Below are positions 48,906 through 56,276 of a stretch of 64,000 nucleotides of DNA, one piece after another. The notes below the pieces were generated by a model. The model had not been told where the DNA came from. It saw nothing but the letters and a program-made list of their open reading frames with translations, and searched no databases. The position numbers were made by a program, and so were the translations under genes. Every line of letters starts with the position of its first letter. The stretch's first letter is position 1. Source of the DNA: Streptomyces actinomycinicus (lineage in GTDB: Bacteria; Actinomycetota; Actinomycetes; Streptomycetales; Streptomycetaceae); assembly GCF_016741775.1 (NCBI RefSeq), contig NZ_JAERRK010000008.1, forward strand, positions 62,001-126,000, written 5' to 3'.

Positions 48906-50908
48906 GGGGTCAGGTCCACCTTCGGGGTGCGCGGTGCCGGCTCCAGCCCGAACACCTGGGCGTACAGGGACAGTTCCGCTTCCAGGGCGCGCACCATGGT
49001 CTCGGCTCGCCGGAACCCGTGCCCCTCCCCTTCGAACGTGAGGTAGGCGTACGGCACGCCCCGGCCCGCGATCCGGGCGAGGAAGCGTTCGCACTGTGCG
49101 GGCGGGCAGATCACGTCGTCCAGGCCCTGGAGCAGCAGGAAGGGTGCGGTGAGCCGGTCGGCGTGCGCGGTCGGGGAGCGCTCGGCGTACCGGGCGGGCA
49201 CCTCGGCGAGCGGGCCGATCAGCGACTCCAGGTAGCGGGACTCGAAGTCGTGGGTCTCCCCGGGGCCCCAGGTCGCCAGGTCGAGCACCGGGTAGATGAT
49301 GGTGCCGCAGGCGTAGACGTCGGTCGTGGTCAGGGAGGCGGCGGTGGTCCAGCCGCCCGCGCTGCCGCCCCGGATCGCGAGCCGGGCCGGGTCGGCGGTG
49401 CCCTCGTCGGCGAGGGCACGGGCGACGGCCGCGCAGTCCTCGACGTCGACCACGCCCCACTGCTCGCGCAGCCGCTCCCGGTAGGCGCGGCCGTACCCGG
49501 TGGAGCCGCCGTAGTCGACCTCGGCGACCCCGATGCCGCGCGAGGTGAAATAGGCGATGTCCAGGTCCAGGACGAGCGGCACCCGGCTGGTGGGCCCGCC
49601 GTGCGCCCAGATGACGTAGGGCGGCAGTTCGCCGTCGGTCGCGGTCCGTGCGGGGTGGTGCGGTGGGTAGACGTAGGCGTGCACCTCGCGGCCGTCCGGG
49701 CCGGGGAAGGTGCGGATCTGCGGCTCGGGGTAGTACGCCGGGTCGACCGGGTCCTCGTGCCGGGATCCGACGGCGCGGGCACGGCCGGTGGCGGTGTCCA
49801 GCTCGACCACCTCGTAGGCGGTGCGCGGGCTGCCGCCGACGCCGACGACGCGTGCGCCGTGCACCGCGAGCATGCCGGTGAACTCGGTCCAGGGTCCGGC
49901 GGCGTCGACGATCTCGCCGGACTCCGGATCGAGTATGCCGAGCACGGTCGGCCCTCTGCCGTGCACGACGGCGATCAGGCCGTTGTCCAGCGGCGCGAAC
50001 CAGCGGAAGCCGAGCAGCCACAGGGGCCCGGCGAACTCCTCCTCGCGCGGGGCCAGCGCAGCGGGACGCGGGTCCCCCGGCCCGTCGGCCGGGGAAGGGG
50101 TGCCGTCGCGGTAGAGGTTCCACCAGCCGCTGCGGTCGCTCGTGTACAGGAGCCCGCCGTCCGCCGACCACTCGACCTGTGCGACGGCCTCCTCCGGTCC
50201 CCCGGCGACGGTCCGTGCGTCCTTCAGCCGGCCGTCCTCCGTCACGTCGGCGACCAGCAGCTCCGTCCCGTCCCACGGCATCCGCGGATGGTCCCAGGCG
50301 ATCCAGGCCGCGCGCCGGCCGTCGGGCGAGAGCCGGGCGCCGGTGACGAACCGGTGCCTCGGTTCGGTGAGTTCGCGGACGGCGCTGCGGTCGTCGGCGG
50401 CCGATCCGTCCAGCGGCACGGCGGCCAGGAGGCGCCGTACGTCGCCGGGGCCGTCCCCGGTGAACTCCTCCAGCACGCACCAGACCTCCCCGCGGGCGAG
50501 GTCCACCCGGGGTTCTGCCCAGCGCAGGCCACCGCCCACCGGGGACAGCGGGGTGAGCGGGACGGGCTCGCCGCCGGGCTCGTACCGGTACAGCCGCTGG
50601 TCGGCGAAGTGCGCGAAGACGATCAGCGGCCCGTCTTCGTGGACCGCTCCGGTCCAGGGCCGGCCGCCGTACTCGATGACCCGGCTGCGCACGTTCCACG
50701 GCGCGGGCAGCACCGATTCCTCGACGCCGTCGGCGCGGCGCCGCACCAGGGCCCGGCGGCCGCCCTCGGCGGGCCGTGGCTCGGTCCACCAGATCTCGTC
50801 GCCGACGAAGTCCACCCACTCCGGCCGCCCGTCGTGCGCTGCGGCGAGTGCCGCGTCGATGGGCGACGGCCACGATCCGTACGGCGTTCTGTGCACCTCG
50901 TCCCCCAC
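48902..50908 (-). CDS. Prolyl oligopeptidase-family serine peptidase (S9)
   Basis: The 668-residue protein has an N-terminal beta-propeller (about 15-420, with Trp/Asp repeats such as WWTEPRP and GRLSPDGRRAAWIAWDHP) and a C-terminal alpha/beta-hydrolase. The catalytic residues are visible as RGGSAGGWT (Ser), LLQGLDDVICPP (Asp) and FEGEGHGFRR (His). No signal peptide is seen, so it is cytoplasmic. It sits 3 bp from the M20 peptidase stop and overlaps the S66 gene. It probably degrades short peptides. Lasso-peptide isopeptidases of proteobacteria belong to the same family, but a link here is only a hypothesis. Confidence 0.9.
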   Translation of the reverse strand: MGDEVHRTPYGSWPSPIDAALAAAHDGRPEWVDFVGDEIWWTEPRPAEGGRRALVRRRADGVEESVLPAPWNVRSRVIEYGGRPWTGAVHEDGPLIVFAHFADQRLYRYEPGGEPVPLTPLSPVGGGLRWAEPRVDLARGEVWCVLEEFTGDGPGDVRRLLAAVPLDGSAADDRSAVRELTEPRHRFVTGARLSPDGRRAAWIAWDHPRMPWDGTELLVADVTEDGRLKDARTVAGGPEEAVAQVEWSADGGLLYTSDRSGWWNLYRDGTPSPADGPGDPRPAALAPREEEFAGPLWLLGFRWFAPLDNGLIAVVHGRGPTVLGILDPESGEIVDAAGPWTEFTGMLAVHGARVVGVGGSPRTAYEVVELDTATGRARAVGSRHEDPVDPAYYPEPQIRTFPGPDGREVHAYVYPPHHPARTATDGELPPYVIWAHGGPTSRVPLVLDLDIAYFTSRGIGVAEVDYGGSTGYGRAYRERLREQWGVVDVEDCAAVARALADEGTADPARLAIRGGSAGGWTTAASLTTTDVYACGTIIYPVLDLATWGPGETHDFESRYLESLIGPLAEVPARYAERSPTAHADRLTAPFLLLQGLDDVICPPAQCERFLARIAGRGVPYAYLTFEGEGHGFRRAETMVRALEAELSLYAQVFGLEPAPRTPKVDLTP

Positions 50909-50911
50909 TGT

Positions 50912-52216
50912 CTAGGCCGTCCGCAGGAAGCGGTCCAGGACGCGCACCCCGAAGTGCAGCGCCTCCACGGGCACGCGCTCGTCCACGCCGTGGAACAGCG
51001 CCTGGTAGTCGAGGTCCACGGGCAGCTTCAGTGGTGAGAAACCGTACCCGGTGATGCCGAGCCGGGAGAACTGCTTGGCGTCCGTGCCGCCGGACATGCA
51101 GTACGGCACCACGTGCCCGCCGGGCGCGAACTCCTCGACGGCGGCCCGCATCTTCGCGAAGACCGGGGCGTCCACCGGTGCCTGCAGGGCCACCTCCCGG
51201 TGGGCGAACTCCCACTCCACGTCCGGGCCCGTCAGCGCGTCCAGCGTGGCGCCGAACTCCTCCTCGGTGCCGGGCAGACAGCGTCCGTCGACGTGGGCGA
51301 CCGCCTCACCGGGGATGACGTTCAGCTTGTAACCGGCGTCCAGCATGGTGGGGTTGGCACTGTTGCGGACGGTCGCCTCGACCAGCCGGGCGGCCGGGCC
51401 GAGCTTCTCCAGCAGCCGGTCCACGTGCCCGAAGTCGGGCTCGATGCCGTAGAGGGCGGCGAGTTCGGCGAGGGCGGCCCGCACCGTCGGGGTGAGCCGC
51501 AGCGGCCACTCGTGCTCTCCGATGCGGGTGACGGCGGCGGCGAGCCGGGTCACCGCGTTCTCCTTGTTCACCTTGGAGCCGTGCCCGGCCCGGCCGCGAG
51601 CGGTGAGCTTGAGCCAGCCGGTGCCGCGCTCGCCGGCGGCGATCGGGTAGATCTCCCGGCCGGCCCCGTCGTGGAAGGTGAAGGCACCGGACTCGCTGAT
51701 GCCCTCGGTGCAGCCCTCGAAGAGTTCGGGGTGCCGGTCGGCGAGGAACCCCGAGCCGTCCTCGGCGCTGGCCTCCTCGTCCGCGGTGAACGCGACGACG
51801 AGGTCACGGCGGGGCCGTACGCCCTGCCGGGCCCAGGCCCGGACGACCGCGAGGATCATCGCGTCCATGTTCTTCATGTCGACGGCCCCGCGCCCCCACA
51901 CCACCCCGTCCCGGATCTCCCCGGAGAACGGGTGCACGCTCCAGTCGGCGGCCTCGGCCGGGACGACGTCGAGGTGACCGTGGACCAGCAGCGCGTCGGC
52001 GGAGGGATCCGTGCCCGCGATCCGGGCGACGACGTTGGTACGGCCCGGCGTGCGCTCCAGCAGCAGGGGCTCCAGGCCCGCCCCGGACAGCCGCTCGGCC
52101 ACGTACTCGGCGGCGGGCCGTTCCCGGCAGTCGCCGCCGCCCCGGTTGGTGGTGTCGATGCGGATCAGGCCGGAGGTGTACTCCACCACCTCGTCCAGGG
52201 CCTGCTGGTCAGCCAT
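50912..52216 (-). CDS. M20-family metallopeptidase
   Basis: The 434-residue protein has the metal ligands of the M20 family: VHGHLDVVPAE (His, Asp), WGRGAVDMKNMDAMIL (Asp), FTADEEASAEDGSGF (Glu) and the late His. The dimerisation/lid domain is present (about 185-310), with GRAGHGSKVNKENAV. It may act as an aminopeptidase, dipeptidase or deacetylase. The ATG at 52216 is followed, 8 bp into the neighbour, by the M55 stop. It is part of the coupled peptidase operon. Confidence 0.92.
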   Translation of the reverse strand: MADQQALDEVVEYTSGLIRIDTTNRGGGDCRERPAAEYVAERLSGAGLEPLLLERTPGRTNVVARIAGTDPSADALLVHGHLDVVPAEAADWSVHPFSGEIRDGVVWGRGAVDMKNMDAMILAVVRAWARQGVRPRRDLVVAFTADEEASAEDGSGFLADRHPELFEGCTEGISESGAFTFHDGAGREIYPIAAGERGTGWLKLTARGRAGHGSKVNKENAVTRLAAAVTRIGEHEWPLRLTPTVRAALAELAALYGIEPDFGHVDRLLEKLGPAARLVEATVRNSANPTMLDAGYKLNVIPGEAVAHVDGRCLPGTEEEFGATLDALTGPDVEWEFAHREVALQAPVDAPVFAKMRAAVEEFAPGGHVVPYCMSGGTDAKQFSRLGITGYGFSPLKLPVDLDYQALFHGVDERVPVEALHFGVRVLDRFLRTA

Positions 52217-53042
52217 ACTGCTCCTCCACGGCGGCAGAGACGATCGTGGTGACCGCCTTGAACGTCCTGATCCCGTCGTACATGGTGGCGCTGGTGTACG
52301 CCACCTTCCGCTCCCCGGTCCGCGCCACGCCGGGGACGACGGTGGCGGCCTGGGCGAGGTGCTCGGCGTCGAACTCGACGCCGACCGTGAACGGCCCGGC
52401 CTGCACCGGCTCGCGCCGCACGGCCAGCTGTGCGGCCTCCTTGGCCGCCGCGCGGATGTCGGCCGCGGTCCGGGCGGGTGTCCGGCACACCGCCGCGTAC
52501 CGGGAGACATGGTCCTTCACGGCGACCTTCAGGGCCTCGGGCGCATAGCCGAGGGCGTCCTCACAGGCCACGTCGTCGCCGGTGACGAGGACGACGGGAA
52601 CGCCGTACTCGGCGACGACGTGCGCGTTCAGCAGACCCTCGCTCGCGCGGACGTCGTTCAGCCACACCCCGGTGATCTGGTTGGCGAGGTAGGTGTGGGC
52701 GAGGACGCCCTCCATGCCGGCGCCCGCGTGGTAGCCGACGAAGGCGATGCCGTCGACGTCGCCGTGCTGGACGCCCTCCACCATGGACAGCGCCTTGTGC
52801 CGGCCGGTGAGCATCTCCACCCGCTCGTCGAGCCGCTCCAGGAGCAGGTTCCGCATGGTCCAGTGGGCCTCGTTGACGAGCACCTGGTCGGCGCCGCCGT
52901 CGAAGAAGCCCTCCACGGCGGCGTTCACGTCGGAGGTGAACATCGACCGGCACCGCTCCCACTGCGGTGTCCCCGGCAGCACGTCGGCGGGCCAGGTGAC
53001 ACCCGTGGCCCCCTCCATGTCGGCACTGATGAGGATCTTCAT
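52209..53042 (-). CDS. M55-family D-aminopeptidase (DppA-like)
   Basis: The 277-residue protein is a full-length DppA homologue: KILISADMEGATGVTW with the metal ligands Asp and Glu, VNEAHWTMRNLL with His, and FVGYHAGAGMEGVLAHT. The family removes N-terminal D-amino acids, for example from D-Ala-D-Ala, with two zinc ions. It is the first gene of the operon with M20, S9 and S66 peptidases. It starts 520 bp from the lasso precursor, which is transcribed the other way. The set suggests recycling of D-amino-acid-containing cell-wall peptides. Confidence 0.93.
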   Translation of the reverse strand: MKILISADMEGATGVTWPADVLPGTPQWERCRSMFTSDVNAAVEGFFDGGADQVLVNEAHWTMRNLLLERLDERVEMLTGRHKALSMVEGVQHGDVDGIAFVGYHAGAGMEGVLAHTYLANQITGVWLNDVRASEGLLNAHVVAEYGVPVVLVTGDDVACEDALGYAPEALKVAVKDHVSRYAAVCRTPARTAADIRAAAKEAAQLAVRREPVQAGPFTVGVEFDAEHLAQAATVVPGVARTGERKVAYTSATMYDGIRTFKAVTTIVSAAVEEQYG

Positions 53043-53562
53043 GTTGCTTCACGTTACGCGCCGACCGGGGAACTTCCTATGAGGCGGACAGAAGGGAGAG
53101 CGCAATCCCGGACCCCGGCACGGTGCCCGTGTACGCCCGTCCCCGCCCTGTGCCCGCAGGGCGGCCGCCGGCGAGATGCCAGGGGAACATCGCGCAGCGG
53201 AGCGACGGGAAACGGAGCAGGCCCAGGGCGCGCGAGCGCCCGGCGCCGCCTGCCCGCGGCCACCGGCAGACGCCGGGGAATGAGCCGCGAGCAACTGCCG
53301 GACGGCATCTCAAAACGTTCATTCGAGCATGCGCACCCCGGCTCGCACACCGCTGCGACCGCGACAACGGCGAGAACGAGGGGGGCGCACAACCCCCCGC
53401 GATTCGGATTCTGCACATTATCCGACCTTCGCTGAAGCGCTTGCCCTGATCTCACGCTCCGCAGCTAGCTAGGTGCTGAGGCCGCTTCTGGCCCGGGTTC
53501 CCGACGAACCCGGCCCTTCGCGCAACGGAAGCGGTCCGGACACCTGCATGTGAGGAGTGGTC
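53043..53562. other. Divergent intergenic region upstream of the lasso peptide operon
   Basis: These 520 bp separate the M55 gene from the lasso precursor. Short open frames cross it, but none has a ribosome site with family homology. Base composition falls near 53300-53430, as expected for promoter DNA. TTGCCC at 53441 and a TAGCTA/TAGGTG stretch at 53466-53475 could be a weak promoter with long spacing. The palindrome AGCTAGCT lies at 53463-53470. Confidence 0.55.
53493..53513 (+). promoter_or_regulatory. Hairpin in the leader of the lasso precursor gene
   Basis: CCGGGTTC (53493-53500) and GAACCCGG (53506-53513) form a perfect 8-bp stem with a 5-nt loop (CCGAC), 50 bp upstream of the lasA ATG. 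It could be a transcription leader structure or an operator. Confidence 0.5.
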
Positions 53563-53673
53563 ATGAAGAAGGCCTACGAGGCACCGACGCTCGTCCGGCT
53601 CGGTACCTTCCGGAAGGAGACGGGGCTCCTCGGACGCTCCGGCAACGACCGGCTGATCCTGAGCAAGAACTGA
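53563..53673 (+). CDS. lasA: Citrulassin-type lasso peptide precursor
   Basis: The 36-residue precursor is too short for usual gene calling but has a GAGGAG ribosome site. Its leader carries the lasso recognition motif Y-x-x-P-x-L-x3-G-x-F (YEAPTLVRLGTF) and ends KETG, with the conserved Thr at -2. The core is then LLGRSGNDRLILSKN, 15 residues. Ring closure between the Leu1 amine and Asp8 gives an eight-residue macrolactam; the tail is RLILSKN. It differs little from citrulassin A (LLGLAGNDRLVLSKN), in which Arg9 is changed to citrulline. The maturation genes C, B1, B2 and D follow at once. A core starting with the preceding Gly is less likely because it would put Thr at -1. Confidence 0.93.
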   Translation: MKKAYEAPTLVRLGTFRKETGLLGRSGNDRLILSKN

Positions 53674-53699
53674 CGACCGACGGTCCTTGACCCGACGTC

Positions 53700-55550
53700 A
53701 TGACTGAACTGCACGAAAGTGCGGGGACGGGCCCCGGCGACGCGCACTTCGCGGTCTTCACGGACCGTGCGGACGCGACCGCCGTGGCCCGCTCCTTCGC
53801 CCGCCCCGGAAGCCGGACCCTCGCGCATGCGTCGGGCCGGCCCTGGCTGGTCGGCCACTGGCACGACGACGAGATCATCACGGCGCACGCCGGCGGCGCC
53901 TCCGTCGCCGTGGTCGGCTGCTGCCCGGTCGACGCCGACGAACTGCGGCGCCGCGTCGCACGGCTGGGCGATCTCACGGAACTCGGCGCACTGGCCCGAT
54001 CCCTTCCCGGCAGTTTCCATCTCGTCGGCGCCCTCGAAGGACGGATCAGAGTCCAGGGCACCGCCTCCGGACTGCGACTCGTCTACCACGCGGAGATCGA
54101 GGGCGTACGGGTGGCCACGACCCGCGCCGACACGCTCGCCTCCGCCCTGGACCTGGAACCCGACGCGCAAGAACTGGCCGTGCGGCTGCTGTGGCCCGCA
54201 CCGTACCCGCTGTTCGAGACGTCGATGTGGCCCGGGATCACCGCCGTTCCTCCGCAGGACGCCGTGATCGTCGCCGCGGACGGGCGCAGCGTACGGCACG
54301 CCCGGTGGTGGACACCGCCGGAGCCGGTCCGGCCGCTGTCCGAAGCGGCGCCCCTGATCCGGACGGCACTTCAGGAGGCCGTCGACGCACGCACCCGTCA
54401 GGGCGGCGTGGTGAGCTGCGACCTGTCCGGCGGACTGGACTCGACCTCCGTCTGCTTCCTGGCCGACCGCTCTCCCGCCCGAGTCGTGGCCAGTACATGG
54501 CCGGGACGCGATCCGGCGGACACCGACCTGCACTGGGCCGAGCGGGCGGTCCGGCACCTCCCGGACGTCGAGCACGTGATCTGGGACGCCGACGCCTCCC
54601 CGCTGGTCTATGAGGACCTGCTCACCATCGACGACCTCCTCGACGAGCCGACCATCGGTGTCATGGACCGCTCCCGGGTGCTGCGCCACCTGCCCGGCCT
54701 CGCCGCACGCGGCAGCCGGTTGCACCTGACCGGCATCGGCGGCGACCACGTGGCATGGTGCTCCGAGGCGTACTACCACCGGCTGCTGCGCACCCGTCCG
54801 CTGTTCGCCCTGCGCCAGTTGCGCGGATTCCGGGCGCTGTGGCAGTGGCCGCTCGGCGGCACGGTCCGGGCACTCGCCGACTCCCGGCCGTACGGCAAGT
54901 GGCTCGCCGACGCCGCCGGCCGGCTGCGGGGCCCGTTGCCACCGTCCGTCGCCACGGGGCTCGGCTGGGGCATGGCCCCGCGCCTGTTCGACTGGGTGAC
55001 CCCCGAGGCCGAAGGGATGGCCCGCCGGGCACTCCTCGATGCCGCCGCGACGGCCTCCCCACTGCACCCGGACCGCGGACTGCACGCCGACCTGGAGCAG
55101 ATCCGCTCGTGCGCCCGTGTCATCCGGCAGTGGGACCGGATGGCGGCCCGCGCCGGCCTGCCGATGGCCTCTCCCTTCCTCGACGACCGCGTCATCGAGG
55201 CGTGTCTCGCCGTGCGTCCGGGCGAGCGCGTCACACCCTGGCGGTACAAGCCAGTCCTCGGTGCCGCGATGCGCGGGGTCGTGCCCGAGGACTGCCTGCG
55301 GCGCGCCAACAAGGCCACGGCCTCCATGGACGCCTCCAACGGACTGCGCGAACACCGCGCCGACCTGCTGGCCCTGTGGGAGGACTCACGGCTGGCGGAG
55401 CTGGGCCTGGTGGACGGCGCGAAGCTCCGCCGCCTCGCCCTGCGGCCCGCCTCCCGCGGGCTCTCCGAAGCCATCCTCTACTCCACCATCGCCACCGAGG
55501 TGTGGTTGCGGGGGCTCGGCCGCAACCGCGCCCGTGTCCCGCAAACCTGA
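53700..55550 (+). CDS. lasC: Lasso peptide macrolactam synthetase (asparagine synthetase-like, C protein)
   Basis: The 616-residue protein resembles asparagine synthetase B without the amidotransferase Cys. Its N-terminal half is a degenerate Ntn domain, and the C-terminal part has the PP-loop motif LSGGLDSTS (243-249). Family parts HLTGIGGDHVAW and MASPFLDDRVIEACLAVRPGERVTPWRYKPVLGAAMRGVVPE follow. It activates the Asp8 side chain as an AMP ester, and the Leu1 amine then closes the ring. It starts 26 bp after the precursor stop. Order A-C-B1-B2-D is typical of actinobacterial lasso clusters. Confidence 0.92.
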   Translation: MTELHESAGTGPGDAHFAVFTDRADATAVARSFARPGSRTLAHASGRPWLVGHWHDDEIITAHAGGASVAVVGCCPVDADELRRRVARLGDLTELGALARSLPGSFHLVGALEGRIRVQGTASGLRLVYHAEIEGVRVATTRADTLASALDLEPDAQELAVRLLWPAPYPLFETSMWPGITAVPPQDAVIVAADGRSVRHARWWTPPEPVRPLSEAAPLIRTALQEAVDARTRQGGVVSCDLSGGLDSTSVCFLADRSPARVVASTWPGRDPADTDLHWAERAVRHLPDVEHVIWDADASPLVYEDLLTIDDLLDEPTIGVMDRSRVLRHLPGLAARGSRLHLTGIGGDHVAWCSEAYYHRLLRTRPLFALRQLRGFRALWQWPLGGTVRALADSRPYGKWLADAAGRLRGPLPPSVATGLGWGMAPRLFDWVTPEAEGMARRALLDAAATASPLHPDRGLHADLEQIRSCARVIRQWDRMAARAGLPMASPFLDDRVIEACLAVRPGERVTPWRYKPVLGAAMRGVVPEDCLRRANKATASMDASNGLREHRADLLALWEDSRLAELGLVDGAKLRRLALRPASRGLSEAILYSTIATEVWLRGLGRNRARVPQT

Positions 55551-55587
55551 CCGCACGCTCCGTCAGACACGTCAGAAAGGCCCTCAC

Positions 55588-55842
55588 ATGCCCCTGCGGT
55601 TCGGCGACAACGTCTCCACGGCCGAGACCGACTACGGCACCGTGCTGCTCGACGAACGGGCCGGCACCTACTGGGAGTTGAATCCCACCGCCACCCTGGT
55701 GGTGCGGACGCTGCTCGACGGTGGCGAGGAAACGGACGCGGCCGCCGCCCTGGCCCGGGAGTTCGACGTGGACCGGGCACAGGCCCGGCTGGACGTCGAG
55801 ACCCTGGTACGGGAGCTGCGGAACTCGGGGCTCGCCTCGTGA
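55588..55842 (+). CDS. lasB1: Lasso RRE protein, PqqD-like (B1)
   Basis: The 84-residue protein is a stand-alone RRE (PqqD-like winged helix): MPLRFGDNVSTAETDYGTVLLDERAGTYWELNPTATLVVRTLLDGGEETDAAAALAREFDVDRAQARLDVETLVRELRNSGL. It binds the precursor leader, including the YxxPxLxxxG motif, and delivers it to the peptidase B2. An AGAAAGG site precedes the ATG at 55588. Its stop overlaps the B2 start by 4 bp. Confidence 0.92.
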   Translation: MPLRFGDNVSTAETDYGTVLLDERAGTYWELNPTATLVVRTLLDGGEETDAAAALAREFDVDRAQARLDVETLVRELRNSGLAS

Positions 55843-56276
55843 CGACGCCCAGCGCGCTGCAGCGCCCCGGCGGCGTACCCCTGTCCCGGCGTCTGGCCGC
55901 CCGCCTCGTCCTGCTCCCCGCCGTCGCTCTCGCCCTGCTGCCGCCCCGCCGCATCCGCGTCGTGCTCGGCGTCCTGCGGCGCGGCGCCGGGCCCGCCACC
56001 GTCGCGCAGGCCCAGGAGGCGCGCGACGCCCTGTGTGCGGCCAGCCTGCACTGTGCCGGTCCGAAGGGCTGTCTGCCGCGCTCCCTCGGAGCGGCACTGC
56101 TGTGCCGTCTCGGCGGAACGTGGCCCACCTGGTGCACCGGTGTACGCGTCGTCCCGCCCTTCACCGCGCATGCCTGGATCGAGGCGGACGGCCGTCCCGT
56201 CGGCGAAGGTGTGCCGGAGGGCTACTTCGCCCGGCTGGTGTCCGTCGGCCCGCTGCCACGGCCGACGGACCGATGA
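55839..56276 (+). CDS. lasB2: Lasso leader peptidase, transglutaminase-like (B2)
   Basis: The 145-residue protein has the transglutaminase-like catalytic pattern: Cys78 in CAGPKGCLPRSLGAALLCRL and His111 in PFTAHAWIEADGRPVGEG, with Asp117 as the likely third member. It cuts the leader from the core with the help of B1. Its N-terminus (LVLLPAVALALLPPRR) is hydrophobic, as in other B2 proteins. The GTG at 55839 overlaps B1, and the stop overlaps the transporter by 4 bp. Confidence 0.92.
   Translation: MTTPSALQRPGGVPLSRRLAARLVLLPAVALALLPPRRIRVVLGVLRRGAGPATVAQAQEARDALCAASLHCAGPKGCLPRSLGAALLCRLGGTWPTWCTGVRVVPPFTAHAWIEADGRPVGEGVPEGYFARLVSVGPLPRPTDR

Noticed and set aside
53054-53455. A 133-codon open frame upstream of the lasso operon on the minus strand
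   Set aside because: It has a short hydrophobic stretch but no ribosome site, an Arg/Pro-rich end and no recognisable family; it overlaps the likely promoter region.
53626-53670. Reading the lasso core from the preceding Gly as a 16-residue peptide
   Set aside because: The conserved leader Thr is normally at -2; starting at Leu gives this position and the known eight-residue ring to Asp8.
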